Notes: generated from the letters alone by a model not told the origin. DNA of 64,000 nucleotides from an uncultured Prevotellaceae bacterium (GCA_900319525.1 ONOU01000001.1:186001-250000), one strand, 5' to 3'; positions 8,266 to 17,311 are shown, numbered from the stretch's first letter. Numbers and translations are program-made.

Positions 8266-9171
8266 TCAGAACATCTTGTCGGGATAGACGCCCGCAGCAT
8301 GAAGCTCAGCGAACTTATCCACAACGCCCTGGCGGTCGGCAGCATAGGTCACGCCAAACCACTTGCTCTCGGTGGTGAGCACCTTGACCTGGGCGGTGCC
8401 GTTGTTAACCATATCGTTAACAACCGTGGGAATGAAAAATTCAGCCTTGGGCTTGTCAATGTTCTCCTTGAGGAAGTCAATGAAGCAGCGCTCGCTATGC
8501 TCAAAGTAGTCAGGCGTGAAGCCCCAGAAGTTCATCGACACAGGGGTCTCAAACGCCAGGTGCTGCACTTGGTCGTTCTCGTCGGTAAAGGCGATATTGT
8601 GGTCGGCATCATAGCCGATGCTCGTGCGCTCGACCACACCGGTGAGCAGCCCGTCACGGGTCTCGCAGACACCGCGTGCCACAGTGCCGCTCTCGCTCAT
8701 GGTGTTGCCCACCTTGAAGCCCACCATGCTGTAGTGGCCCTTACTGCCCTCAGGCAGTGACGACAACTCGGCAGCCATCACTTCAAAGCTGTTGCGGCCA
8801 TAGTAATCATCGGCATTGATGATGGCAAAGGGTTCATTGATGACATTCTTGCCCATCAACAGGGCATGATTGGTGCCCCAGGGTTTCACACGCTCAGCAG
8901 GGCAGGTAAAGCCCTCGGGCAGGTCATTCAGTCCCTGGAAGACCAACTCAACGGGAATATGGCCCTCGTATTTTGATAGAATTTTCTCACGGAAGTCGGC
9001 CTCAAAGTCCTTGCGGATGACAAAGACCACTTTGCCAAATCCACTGTGGATGGCATCATAAATAGAATAGTCCATGATGGTCTCGCCATGAGGGCCAAGA
9101 CCATCAAGCTGCTTGAGACCGCCATAACGGCTGCCCATGCCAGCAGCAAGCACAAAGAGTGTTGGTTTCAT
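8266..9171 (-). CDS. sugar-phosphate nucleotidyltransferase in the galactose operon
   Basis: A 301-residue nucleotidyltransferase with the N-terminal signature LAAGMGSRYGGLKQLD (residues 8-23) that binds the NTP, the GTNHALLMGK segment near residue 99, and the metal-binding NADDYYG near residue 119. The family joins a sugar 1-phosphate to a nucleotide. It follows galK and galM, and no galT is present between them, so it may supply UDP-galactose directly from galactose 1-phosphate; that is inference. It is separated from galM by a heptad repeat array ending 10 bases before its ATG, and a strong terminator follows it. Confidence 0.7.
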   Translation of the reverse strand: MKPTLFVLAAGMGSRYGGLKQLDGLGPHGETIMDYSIYDAIHSGFGKVVFVIRKDFEADFREKILSKYEGHIPVELVFQGLNDLPEGFTCPAERVKPWGTNHALLMGKNVINEPFAIINADDYYGRNSFEVMAAELSSLPEGSKGHYSMVGFKVGNTMSESGTVARGVCETRDGLLTGVVERTSIGYDADHNIAFTDENDQVQHLAFETPVSMNFWGFTPDYFEHSERCFIDFLKENIDKPKAEFFIPTVVNDMVNNGTAQVKVLTTESKWFGVTYAADRQGVVDKFAELHAAGVYPDKMF

Positions 9172-9180
9172 TATTGTTTT

Positions 9181-9243
9181 AGTTTTTAGTTTTAAGTTGT
9201 AAGTTGTAAGTTGTAAGTTGTAAGTTTTAAGTTGTAAGTTTTA
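9181..9243 (-). repeat. tandem heptad array AGTTGTA/AGTTTTA before the nucleotidyltransferase start
   Basis: Nine 7-base units lie head to tail on the plus strand (AGTTTTT, AGTTTTA, four AGTTGTA, AGTTTTA, AGTTGTA, AGTTTTA). In the sense of the gene this reads TACAACT/TAAAACT and stops 9 bases before the ATG. The same unit, in the same gene-relative orientation, precedes ackA. Confidence 0.9.
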
Positions 9244-9263
9244 AGTGCGATTACTGGCGCCGG

Positions 9264-10319
9264 TTATCTTACCTTGAAGTCAAAGAGGATGATGCGACGG
9301 TATTCCTCGTCGGGGCGCAGCACCTGATTTGAGAAATTGTCGTGATTGGGTGCATCGGGCATGCCCTGGCACTCAATGGCCACACCATCATAGTCGTGAT
9401 AATTCTTGCCGCTCTTGCTCACGGGGCATCCCTCCAGCCAGTTACCGGTATAGACCTGGGCAGCGGGCTGGTCGGTGCTGATTTCCACTACCCTACCCGA
9501 TTTTTCGTCACACAAGACTGCTGCCAGATGTACATCCTCATCTTCATAGCCGTCAATCACCCAGCAGTTGTCGTAACCCTTGCCGTAGTTCAATGCAGTA
9601 AAATCCAGCTTTATGTCACGACCAATAACCTTAGGTGTAGTAAAGTCCATTGGTGTCCCTTTGACCGGAGCGATAACACCTGTGGGGATAAGGTCGGCAT
9701 CGGTTTCCAGATAATGAGAACAGTTGAGCTGCAATACCTGGTTGAGTGCTGTGCCCTCCTTTTCTTCGCCAGCCATATTAAAATATGTATGGTTGGTCAA
9801 GTTGAGTACTGTTGGGGCATCGGTCACAGCGCCAAGCGCAATCTTGAGCACATTGTCGTCACTCCATGTATAGGCCACGCGGGCAGTGAGGTTGCCAGGA
9901 TAATTCTCGTCTCCATTGGGACTCTCCAGCGAGAATACGACAGTATCACTGCCATCCATCTCACAGTCCCAAATCTTATTCTGGAAGCCAACATTACCGC
10001 CATGCAAGTGGTGCTTGCCCTGATGATTGCAATTGAGCTGATAGGACTTGCCGTCAAGCTCAAAGTGCCCCTTGCAGATGCGGTTGGCAAAACGTCCAGG
10101 TACCTTGCCGGCACAGGGACCGTCAAAGAAGTAGTCGTTCAAGTCCTTGTAACCCAGCACCACGTCGGCCAGATTGCCATCACGGTCGGGCACCTTGATT
10201 TCAAGGATGCCGGCACCCAGCGACGAAAGTTTCACACTAGCGCCACTGGCATTGATGAGTTCGTAGGTCGTGATTTCGCCACGCTCGGTGTCGTGGGTGT
10301 CGATTCTGATGCTCTTCAT
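9264..10319 (-). CDS. galM: aldose 1-epimerase (galactose mutarotase)
   Basis: A 351-residue galactose mutarotase that interconverts alpha and beta anomers before phosphorylation by GalK. Visible family features are the substrate-binding stretch VPGRFANRICKGHFEL, the catalytic histidines in NHQGKHHLHGG and in LTNHTYFNMAGE, and the C-terminal YHDYDGVAIECQGMPDAPN carrying the catalytic glutamate. The start at 10319 is chosen because its sequence MKSIRIDT begins directly after the galK stop at 10321; a longer reading would overlap galK. The one-base gap points to translational coupling with galK. Confidence 0.9.
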   Translation of the reverse strand: MKSIRIDTHDTERGEITTYELINASGASVKLSSLGAGILEIKVPDRDGNLADVVLGYKDLNDYFFDGPCAGKVPGRFANRICKGHFELDGKSYQLNCNHQGKHHLHGGNVGFQNKIWDCEMDGSDTVVFSLESPNGDENYPGNLTARVAYTWSDDNVLKIALGAVTDAPTVLNLTNHTYFNMAGEEKEGTALNQVLQLNCSHYLETDADLIPTGVIAPVKGTPMDFTTPKVIGRDIKLDFTALNYGKGYDNCWVIDGYEDEDVHLAAVLCDEKSGRVVEISTDQPAAQVYTGNWLEGCPVSKSGKNYHDYDGVAIECQGMPDAPNHDNFSNQVLRPDEEYRRIILFDFKVR

Positions 10320-10320
10320 A

Positions 10321-11457
10321 TTAATCTTCCACTTTGTGAGCGCCATCGCTGATGATGACATTGATCACCTCGGGCTCATGTCCGTATTTAGCGTTGAATT
10401 TCTCTTTGGCCGTGGCGATGAAATTGTCATACCGGTCATCCTTGACCAGGTTGATGGTACAGCCACCAAATCCACCGCCCATGATGCGTGAACCTGTCAC
10501 GCCACACTCGCGGGCAACATCGTTGAGGTAGTCCAGCTCCTCACAGCTTACCTCATAGTCACGCGAGAGGCCGTCATGGGTCTCAAACATGCAACGTCCA
10601 ACGGTCTCATAGTCGCCGCGTTCCAGGGCGTCGCACACGTCGAGCACACGCTGCTTCTCGCCGATGACAAATCGGGCACGGCGGTAATCCTCGTCGCTGA
10701 TCTTGTCACGGACGTCGGCCAACATAGTGTAAGTAGCATCACGCAGGGTTTCAACGCCCAATGTGGCAGCCACGCGCTCACAAGACTCACGACGCTTGTT
10801 GTAGGGCGAATCGACCAGTTCATGCTTTACCTTGCTGTTGAGCAACACCAGTTTGTAGCCCTCGGGATGGAAGGGGAAATACTCATGCTCGAGCGAGCGG
10901 CAGTCAAGGCGCATCAAGCAATCCTTCTTGCCAAAGACGCTGGCAAACTGGTCCATGATACCGCAGTTCACGCCGCAATAATTATGCTCAGTGCTTTGAC
11001 CGATTTTTGCCAATTCAAACTTGTCGATCTTGTTATCGTTGAAAAGGTCGTTGAGCGCAAAGGCGAAGCATGACTCCAGTGCCGCCGATGACGACAGGCC
11101 GGCACCCAGAGGCACATTACCGGCAAACACAGTGTCAAAACCCTTGACCGTGCCGCCACGCTTGATGGTCTCGCGGCAAACGCCAAAGATGTAACGAGCC
11201 CACTGATCTTGAGGAGCATCTTCCTCATTCAATCCAAACTCGCAATAGGCGTCCATATCCATGCTATAGACACGCACCTTGTCGGTTCCGTTAATGTTGA
11301 TTGCTGCCATGATATACTTGTCGATGGCTCCGGGGAACACAAATCCGCCATTGTAGTCGGTGTGTTCACCAATCAGGTTGATACGGCCACCCGATGCGTA
11401 AACCACGCAATCGGTGCCGAAACGATTCTTAAATTGCTCTTGGATTTTCTCTTTCAT
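10321..11457 (-). CDS. galK: galactokinase
   Basis: A 378-residue GHMP kinase that phosphorylates galactose at C1. The galactokinase signature GRINLIGEHTDYNGG is at residues 24-38, the ATP-binding GAGLSSSAA at 118-126, and the third GHMP motif GGGFGG near the C-terminus. The length matches the family. It is the first gene of the leftward galK-galM-nucleotidyltransferase set. The 138-base gap upstream contains a small inverted repeat (GTTGCC at 11530-11535 with GGCAAC at 11548-11553) but no consensus -7 element that I could identify, so its promoter is unresolved. Confidence 0.93.
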   Translation of the reverse strand: MKEKIQEQFKNRFGTDCVVYASGGRINLIGEHTDYNGGFVFPGAIDKYIMAAININGTDKVRVYSMDMDAYCEFGLNEEDAPQDQWARYIFGVCRETIKRGGTVKGFDTVFAGNVPLGAGLSSSAALESCFAFALNDLFNDNKIDKFELAKIGQSTEHNYCGVNCGIMDQFASVFGKKDCLMRLDCRSLEHEYFPFHPEGYKLVLLNSKVKHELVDSPYNKRRESCERVAATLGVETLRDATYTMLADVRDKISDEDYRRARFVIGEKQRVLDVCDALERGDYETVGRCMFETHDGLSRDYEVSCEELDYLNDVARECGVTGSRIMGGGFGGCTINLVKDDRYDNFIATAKEKFNAKYGHEPEVINVIISDGAHKVED

Positions 11458-11595
11458 TGTAATGATATAATTGAGTTAGGAATAAATTCTATTGATAGAA
11501 CAAAGTTCAGCTCAGGGATGCTAAGATGCGTTGCCCGTTTGCCACCCGGCAACACCTGTCTCCCTCACGCAGATTATGGATAACTGCCTCAAAAA

Positions 11596-12075
11596 CTATT
11601 TGATAAAGTAATTGCTCTTGTCATTGACAATCCGCTCCAAGTTCTCGAGATTGATGTGGCCGAAAATCAGAAGCATCACATCTGAAGCCTGACTGGCATT
11701 GACCAGAACGATCTCACTGACATACTGGCCGTCGCGACGCACAAGCGCGGTACGGGTTTCGTAGCCCGTCTGGTTAGTCACGATTTCCTCGTAAGAACGG
11801 CTTTTGGTCAGATCCATGATACGTTTTCTGAACTTATCTCGAACATTCGGGTTGCACTTGCTCAAGTCAAGCACCTGCACCGATGAAATGCCCAAGCTGG
11901 CTTCGGACAAAGTTGGCGATACCATGCGACCGAGGCCCAGCAGTCCACTCCCCACGTTGACATATTGTGCATGCCTTGCATCCCGCATGTCGTTAATGAT
12001 ATCATCAGCATTGTGATGCAACATTCCGCATGACACCACCAATACGGTCATCAATAAAAATAGTATCTTTTTCAT
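11596..12075 (-). CDS. DUF4252 lipoprotein
   Basis: A 159-residue predicted lipoprotein, with a signal peptide ending in VLVVSC and lipidated Cys16. The rest is a compact DUF4252-like domain of alternating strands and helices, with the pattern ALVRRDGQYVSEIVLVNA in the second half. The function of the family is not established; members are small exported proteins of Bacteroidota. It has its own TATATTTG promoter element at 12104-12111 and faces away from pgk. A weak hairpin but no clear terminator separates it from galK. Confidence 0.75.
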   Translation of the reverse strand: MKKILFLLMTVLVVSCGMLHHNADDIINDMRDARHAQYVNVGSGLLGLGRMVSPTLSEASLGISSVQVLDLSKCNPNVRDKFRKRIMDLTKSRSYEEIVTNQTGYETRTALVRRDGQYVSEIVLVNASQASDVMLLIFGHINLENLERIVNDKSNYFIK

Positions 12076-12103
12076 ACCTTAATTAATTATTGGTTTCAGG
12101 TGA

Positions 12104-12111
12104 CAAATATA
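12104..12111 (-). promoter_or_regulatory. -7 promoter element of the DUF4252 gene
   Basis: The minus strand reads TATATTTG, 28 bases upstream of the ATG at 12075, matching TAnnTTTG. Confidence 0.5.
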
Positions 12112-12229
12112 ATAACAATTGTCCGTTCGGCATTTTTGTTAATTCTTAAAAATGGCAAAATCGTAAAAAACTCCATTATAAAGAATTATTTTTTCCATAA
12201 AAAACGGGTAGATTTGAGAATAATTGTCT

Positions 12230-12237
12230 TAATTTTG
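12230..12237 (+). promoter_or_regulatory. -7 promoter element of pgk
   Basis: TAATTTTG lies 57 bases upstream of the pgk ATG at 12295. A TTTG is present at 12213-12216 but the 13-base spacing is shorter than usual. Confidence 0.5.
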
Positions 12238-12294
12238 CAGTTCAAATATTGAAATCCAATTATCAACAATTCATTTATATATCTATTGAACAAT

Positions 12295-13548
12295 ATGGCT
12301 AAAATCAATGATTTCAATTTTGCCGGCAAGAAGGCAATTGTGCGCGTTGACTTTAACGTGCCCCTGAACGAGAAAGGTGAAATTACCGACGACACGCGCA
12401 TTCGCGGTGCAGTCCCCACATTGAAAAAAATCCTTGCTGATGGAGGAGCCCTCATCATCATGTCACACATGGGCAAACCCAAAGGCAAAATCAATCATAA
12501 ATTGTCGTTAAGCCAGATTACCAGTGCCGTAGCTGCCGCATTGGAATGCCCTGTTAAATTTGCACAGGACAGTGCCGATGCCAAGAGCCAAGCCGATGCG
12601 CTCATGCCCGGTGAAGTGCTCTTGCTGGAGAACCTGCGTTTCCACCCCGAGGAGGAAGGCAAGCCCGTAGGCATCGAGAAGGATGATCCCAACTATGATG
12701 CTGCCAAGAAGGAGATGAAGACCCGCCAGACCGAGTTTGCCAAGACGCTGGCCAGCTATGCCGACGTGTATGTGAACGACGCCTTCGGCACGGCTCACCG
12801 TCGCCACGCATCGACCGCTGTAATCGCCGACTTCTTTGACGACGATCACAAGATGCTGGGTTACCTGATGGAGAAGGAAGTAACCGCTATTGACAACGTG
12901 ATGAAGAACGCTCAGCACCCCTTCACCGCCATCATCGGTGGCAGCAAGGTATCATCCAAGCTGTCTGTCATCAAGAACCTGCTTGATAAGGTGGACAACC
13001 TCATTATCGGCGGTGGCATGGGCTTCACCTTTATCAAGGCCCAGGGTGGCCACATCGGCGAGTCACTGCACGAGGACGACCTCATTCCTGAGGCTCTGAA
13101 CGTCATGGCTGCAGCCAAGGAGAAAGGCGTGAACCTGAGCCTGTCGGTACAGACCGTTGCTGCTGACAAATTTGATAACGATGCCAACCGCAAGCCCGTG
13201 GACATCTTCAACATCCCCGATGGATGGGAAGGCATGGATGCTGGTGAGGAATCACTCAAGAACTGGAAGGAAATCATCATGAACTCCAAGACGATTCTGT
13301 GGAACGGTCCTGTGGGCGTATTTGAGTTTGAAAACTTTGCCCACGGCACTGGAGAGATTGCCAAGTATGTGGCCGAGGCTACCAAGAACGGTGCCTACTC
13401 TCTCGTGGGCGGTGGCGACTCGGTTGCTGCTGTCAACAAGTTTGGCCTGGCCGACGAGGTATCCTACGTCTCGACCGGTGGCGGCGCTATGCTCGAAGCC
13501 ATCGAGGGCAAGACCCTGCCTGGCGTAGCAGCCATCCTGGGCGAGTAA
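12295..13548 (+). CDS. pgk: phosphoglycerate kinase
   Basis: A 417-residue phosphoglycerate kinase of glycolysis, converting 1,3-bisphosphoglycerate and ADP to 3-phosphoglycerate and ATP. The signature VRVDFNVPL is near residue 18, followed by the substrate-binding [10 protein letters not shown] and SHMGKPKGK, the central GGSKVSSK, and the C-terminal nucleotide-binding GGGDSVAA and STGGGAMLE. The start MAKINDF at 12295 is a true ATG after an AT-rich leader. The last codons and the following 60 bases are duplicated at the end of the next gene (15973-16046). A hairpin terminator follows at 13611. Confidence 0.95.
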   Translation: MAKINDFNFAGKKAIVRVDFNVPLNEKGEITDDTRIRGAVPTLKKILADGGALIIMSHMGKPKGKINHKLSLSQITSAVAAALECPVKFAQDSADAKSQADALMPGEVLLLENLRFHPEEEGKPVGIEKDDPNYDAAKKEMKTRQTEFAKTLASYADVYVNDAFGTAHRRHASTAVIADFFDDDHKMLGYLMEKEVTAIDNVMKNAQHPFTAIIGGSKVSSKLSVIKNLLDKVDNLIIGGGMGFTFIKAQGGHIGESLHEDDLIPEALNVMAAAKEKGVNLSLSVQTVAADKFDNDANRKPVDIFNIPDGWEGMDAGEESLKNWKEIIMNSKTILWNGPVGVFEFENFAHGTGEIAKYVAEATKNGAYSLVGGGDSVAAVNKFGLADEVSYVSTGGGAMLEAIEGKTLPGVAAILGE

Positions 13549-13601
13549 GCCTTGACACGCGCCTGCGGCTTTGCCTCACGCTAAGCCGCCAAGGCGCTAA
13601 G
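13528..13601 (+). repeat. 74-bp direct repeat, copy A (end of pgk and its 3' region)
   Basis: This copy covers the last six codons of pgk, the stop and 53 bases beyond. It matches 15973-16046 at 65 of 74 positions with no gap. Its right end is built of an octamer-like pattern (CGCTAAGC, CGCCAAGG, CGCTAAG). Confidence 0.85.
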
Positions 13602-13610
13602 TTTCTATTA

Positions 13611-13662
13611 GACAAGTTCTGCATTTACCATTTCGGTAAAATACGGGACTTGTCCTTTTTTT
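13611..13662 (+). terminator. terminator of pgk
   Basis: Outer arms GACAAGT (from 13611) and ACTTGTC (ending 13654) enclose an inner ATTTACC/GGTAAAAT stem, and a T-run CCTTTTTTTG follows. Confidence 0.75.
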
Positions 13663-13694
13663 GCAAAATCACTGTTTAATTCAAGAATATTATA

Positions 13695-13702
13695 TATATT
13701 TG
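13695..13702 (+). promoter_or_regulatory. -7 promoter element of the leucine-rich repeat gene
   Basis: TATATTTG lies 47 bases upstream of the ATG at 13750 and matches TAnnTTTG. Confidence 0.5.
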
Positions 13703-13749
13703 CAGCACATAAACACTGATTTTTAATTACCGAATAAAGCATATCAATT

Positions 13750-15993
13750 ATGAGAAATCTAATTACTATTTTTATGTTTTTGTTCTCACTCAGCTTGCAT
13801 GCGCAAGTAGAGCTTCGTTATAATGGAGACAAAAGACCTTCTCGTAATTTCAAGACTGATATGATTCATGCTGATTTATTGCCAAATTTCAGCGCTGACA
13901 AGCTTAACGAAGCGAACACCATATTTGAGGAGGACAGAATACGTTACTACATCATTAATGATGATGAGGTGGGTGTTACTCATAAAGATCCTAATGATGA
14001 AATTAATTACACACAAGATACTATCATTATTCCCGAACACGTGTTACACGATGGTCATAATTATATTGTCAGTGCAATTGGCAACTATGCATTTACACTT
14101 TGTCAGAATCTTAAGAAGGTAGTGATACCAAACACTGTCACATCCATTGGCTATTACGCTTTTTATAAATGCAGTTCGTTAACCAGCATCTGTCTACCTG
14201 AATCCTTAGATATTATTGATTATGGAGTTTTCGATGAATGCACATCATTAAAAGATGTAACAATCCCTTCATCGATAAAAACTATTGGTGTTTATGCATT
14301 TGATGAATGTACCGAGTTGTCCACAGTATATGCTTCTGATTTAAATTCTTGGTGCCAAATTGATTTTTGCTCCATCACATCCAATCCTCTTATTTATGCC
14401 CAACATCTTGTTATTGATGGTGAAGAAATTACCGATTTAGTTATTCCCAACTCAGTGACAGACATCAAGCCATTCAGTTTCACGGGTTACTCTGGACTTA
14501 AAAGTGTTACTTTTCCCAATTCGGTAAATAGTATTGGACGAGAAGCATTTTCTTACTGCTTCAATCTTACAGACATTGATTTTGGTGATGGTATCACAAC
14601 GATAGACTATCGGTCGTTCTTTGATTGTGAGAATCTGACAAATATGACGTTACCGACAAGTCTCACGTACTTATCACATGGTGCATTCAGTTTCTGCAAT
14701 GGACTCACTAGCATAGATATCCCTGATGCTGTTATCTCAATGGGGAATTATGTTTTCTATGGATGCGAAAATTTGAAGTATGCATCATTTGGATCGTCAT
14801 TAGAATCCGTTCCAGTACAGACTTTTGCAGAATGTAAAAGCATTCATTCTGTTAGATTAAATGAATCTCTTACATCTATTGACGATGAGGCTTTCCATAA
14901 TTGCCGTTGTCTTATCGATCTGGACCTGCCTGATAATGTAAAGAGTATAGGTAATTCTGCTTTTAAAGGTTGCCACGGTTTTACTGAAATCATGATTGGA
15001 GACGGAGTTGAGTCAATCGGCAATAGAGCGTTTGAAAGTTGCATTAATTTGAAAAATGTTACCATACCTAACGTCTCTTCGTTAGGTGATTTTGTATTCA
15101 ATGCATGCTGCGATCTAAAAAGTGTCACTTTAGGCGATAACTTGTCAAGTATGGGTAAGTATGCATTTATGAATTGTACATCTCTCACCAATGTTGATCT
15201 GGGCAATGGTATAAAAAACATCAGTGACAGTGCTTTCATGGATTGCTCGGGCCTAGAGAGAATGCTAATCCCTAATTCAGTCATCGAAATCGGCAAAGGC
15301 GCTTTCCAGAATTGTCTTTTGCTGGAGGAACTCAATCTGGGTAATATGGTGCAAAAGATAAGAGGACACGCTTTTTATCATTGTTTAGGCCTCACTAATG
15401 TGTTAATCCCCAATTCGGTGGAAACTATTGGCGACTACACATTTGCCGACTGCAAAGCTTTGGAGCACGTGTCATTTGGAAATTCTTTGAAGACAATCGG
15501 CCAATATGCATTCACCAATGATACTGAATTGACGAGTATTACACTACCTAATACGGTGACAAGTATTGGCATTCACTCATTCTCATATTGTAATAAATTA
15601 AACTCGGTAAGTCTTGGCAAATCATTGACAACTATTGGAGCGAATTCATTCTTCATGGACGACTGTTTGACTTCGATAACTTGCAAATCGGTAACACCTC
15701 CATCATTACCAGCAATCACTCCTCATCTGCAACATAATACTACACTTTATGTGCCTATAAAATCGTTGGAACTCTACAAGAGTACTTTTCCTTGGAAATG
15801 GTTTGATCATATCATCGGTCAGATTGATGCTGATGTGAACGGTGACAATGAAATCAACATTGCCGACGTGAACGCTGTCATTGATACCATTCTCGGCGAT
15901 GATAGTAACACCGAATTGCAAGATGTGAATGGCGACGGGGAAATCAACATTGCCGACATAAACGCCATCATAGCTGCTATCCTGGGCGAGTAA
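13750..15993 (+). CDS. secreted BspA-type leucine-rich repeat protein with dockerin-like tail
   Basis: A 747-residue exported protein. A signal peptide (residues 1-19, ending SLHAQ) is followed by about 70 residues of unique sequence. Some 20 BspA/TpLRR (LRR_5) repeats of about 23 residues come next, with the recurring pattern IPNSVTSIGYYAFYKC-x-SLTS. After the repeats comes a small domain and a C-terminal pair of calcium-binding loops, DVNGDNEINIADVNAVI and DVNGDGEINIADINAII, which form a dockerin type I-like module. Such proteins usually bind host or bacterial surfaces. Its codons are richer in A and T than those of pgk and pta on either side, and it sits between two copies of a 74-bp repeat, which suggests acquisition as a unit. 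Confidence 0.85.
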   Translation: MRNLITIFMFLFSLSLHAQVELRYNGDKRPSRNFKTDMIHADLLPNFSADKLNEANTIFEEDRIRYYIINDDEVGVTHKDPNDEINYTQDTIIIPEHVLHDGHNYIVSAIGNYAFTLCQNLKKVVIPNTVTSIGYYAFYKCSSLTSICLPESLDIIDYGVFDECTSLKDVTIPSSIKTIGVYAFDECTELSTVYASDLNSWCQIDFCSITSNPLIYAQHLVIDGEEITDLVIPNSVTDIKPFSFTGYSGLKSVTFPNSVNSIGREAFSYCFNLTDIDFGDGITTIDYRSFFDCENLTNMTLPTSLTYLSHGAFSFCNGLTSIDIPDAVISMGNYVFYGCENLKYASFGSSLESVPVQTFAECKSIHSVRLNESLTSIDDEAFHNCRCLIDLDLPDNVKSIGNSAFKGCHGFTEIMIGDGVESIGNRAFESCINLKNVTIPNVSSLGDFVFNACCDLKSVTLGDNLSSMGKYAFMNCTSLTNVDLGNGIKNISDSAFMDCSGLERMLIPNSVIEIGKGAFQNCLLLEELNLGNMVQKIRGHAFYHCLGLTNVLIPNSVETIGDYTFADCKALEHVSFGNSLKTIGQYAFTNDTELTSITLPNTVTSIGIHSFSYCNKLNSVSLGKSLTTIGANSFFMDDCLTSITCKSVTPPSLPAITPHLQHNTTLYVPIKSLELYKSTFPWKWFDHIIGQIDADVNGDNEINIADVNAVIDTILGDDSNTELQDVNGDGEINIADINAIIAAILGE

Positions 15994-16046
15994 GCCTTGA
16001 TACGCGCCTGCGGCATGGCTTCACGCTAAGCCGCTGTGGCGCTAAG
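15973..16046 (+). repeat. 74-bp direct repeat, copy B (end of leucine-rich repeat gene)
   Basis: This is the second copy of the element at 13528-13601 (65 of 74 identical). Here too it covers the last codons (AAILGE and stop) and the bases beyond. The two copies bracket the leucine-rich repeat gene. Confidence 0.85.
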
Positions 16047-16056
16047 AAACATTTAT

Positions 16057-16110
16057 CCGACAACTTGGACAATCCTTTTTAAAAAAGTAGTCCAGGTTGT
16101 CGGAATTTTA
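16057..16110 (+). terminator. terminator of the leucine-rich repeat gene
   Basis: Arms 16057-16069 and 16091-16103 pair over 13 bp with one G-T pair, and AATTTTATT follows. Confidence 0.75.
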
Positions 16111-16145
16111 TTCCATTAGTTGATGTATCATTTATAAAAAAGCAC

Positions 16146-16153
16146 TACCTTTG
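16146..16153 (+). promoter_or_regulatory. -7 promoter element of pta-ackA
   Basis: TACCTTTG lies 51 bases upstream of the pta ATG and matches TAnnTTTG. Confidence 0.55.
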
Positions 16154-16204
16154 TTGCACTGAAACCAATTAACAATCAGTTTTCCTAAAATACTTCAAGA
16201 AACA

Positions 16205-17215
16205 ATGGAACCTTTGTTTGAGAAACTCAAGAGCAACGCGATTGCCAACAGGCAGCGCATCATCCTTCCTGAAAGTACTGAACCCCGCACGCTGACGGCA
16301 GCTGACCGCATCATCGCCGATGGTATTGCCGACATCGTCCTCATTGGTGACAAGGCAGAGATCCTTGCCAAGGCCACTGAGCTGGGTCTGAACAACATCG
16401 ACAAGGCAACGGTGATTAACCCCAACGATGCCGAAGCTGTCGAGAAGTACGCACAACTGTTCTACGAACTGCGCAAGTCTAAGGGTGTGACCATCGAGGA
16501 TGCCCGCAAAAAGGTGCTCGACCCGCTCTATCTGGGTTGCCTGATTATCAAGAACGGTGATGCCGACGGTCAGGTGGCCGGTGCAATGAACACCACGGGC
16601 AACGTGCTGCGCGCCGCCTTCCAGGTATTAAAGACCGCTCCTGGCATCAGTACGGTGAGTGGCGCTTTCCTGATGCTGTTGCCAGAAGGTTCCCCCTACG
16701 GCCACAATGGCGTGATGGTATTTGCCGACTGTGCCGTTGTACCCGATCCCGATGCCGAACAACTGGCTCAAATCGCCGTGAGTGCCGACCGCACCGCACG
16801 TGCCCTGGCCGAAATCGACGATCCCAAGATTGCCATGCTGAGCTTCTCGACCAAGGGCAGCGCCAAGCATGAGCGCGTTGATAAGGTAGTCGAGGCTACC
16901 CGCCTTGCACTCGAAATGAATCCCAACCTGAAGATTGACGGCGAATTGCAGGCTGATGCCGCCATCGTTCCCAGCGTGGGCGCCAGCAAGGCTCCCGGCA
17001 GCACAATTGCCGGTCATGCCAACGTGCTTGTCTTCCCCGACCTGGGTGTGGGCAACATTGCATACAAGCTGGTTCAGCGCATCGCTGGTGCCAAGGCCGT
17101 AGGTCCCGTGCTGCAAGGTCTTGCCGCTCCTGTCAACGACCTGTCACGCGGCTGCAACGAGGACGACATCTACCGCACCGTGATCCTGACCTGCAACCAG
17201 GCCATCAACAAGTGA
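16205..17215 (+). CDS. pta: phosphate acetyltransferase
   Basis: A 336-residue phosphate acetyltransferase of the short form, turning acetyl-CoA and phosphate into acetyl phosphate. Diagnostic stretches are RIILPESTEPRTLTAADRI at residues 18-36, DGQVAGAMNTTGNVLRAAFQ near 120, the GELQADAAIVPSVGASKAPG block near 245, and NVLVFPDLGVGNIAYKLVQR near 275. It lacks the N-terminal DRTGG-like domains of the long enterobacterial form, as expected for Bacteroidota. ackA follows 96 bases downstream, so the two make the ATP-yielding acetate branch of fermentation. Confidence 0.95.
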   Translation: MEPLFEKLKSNAIANRQRIILPESTEPRTLTAADRIIADGIADIVLIGDKAEILAKATELGLNNIDKATVINPNDAEAVEKYAQLFYELRKSKGVTIEDARKKVLDPLYLGCLIIKNGDADGQVAGAMNTTGNVLRAAFQVLKTAPGISTVSGAFLMLLPEGSPYGHNGVMVFADCAVVPDPDAEQLAQIAVSADRTARALAEIDDPKIAMLSFSTKGSAKHERVDKVVEATRLALEMNPNLKIDGELQADAAIVPSVGASKAPGSTIAGHANVLVFPDLGVGNIAYKLVQRIAGAKAVGPVLQGLAAPVNDLSRGCNEDDIYRTVILTCNQAINK

Positions 17216-17261
17216 GATAAAAGATTAAAGAAAAAAGAGTTTTAGGCGCTAGTAATCAAAC

Positions 17262-17303
17262 AACAACTTAAAACTTAAAACTAACAACTTAAAACTAACA
17301 ACT
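17262..17303 (+). repeat. tandem heptad array AACAACT/TAAAACT before ackA
   Basis: Six 7-base units (AACAACT, TAAAACT, TAAAACT, AACAACT, TAAAACT, AACAACT) end 8 bases before the ackA ATG. In the sense of the gene this is the same unit family as the array before the nucleotidyltransferase start near 9171. Both arrays lie in the gap between two co-transcribed genes. Confidence 0.9.
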
Positions 17304-17311
17304 ATACAATA

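Noticed and set aside
9181-9243. Heptad array considered as a CRISPR remnant
   Set aside because: Units are only 7 bases without spacers, and no cas gene is in the window.
9342-10352. Long plus-strand open frame opposite galM
   Set aside because: galM has clear family motifs on the minus strand. The opposite frame is a mirror of its codon use and has no promoter or recognisable product.
11530-11553. Hairpin before galK as a riboswitch
   Set aside because: It is a single 6-bp stem without conserved core elements. It is too simple for a known riboswitch class.
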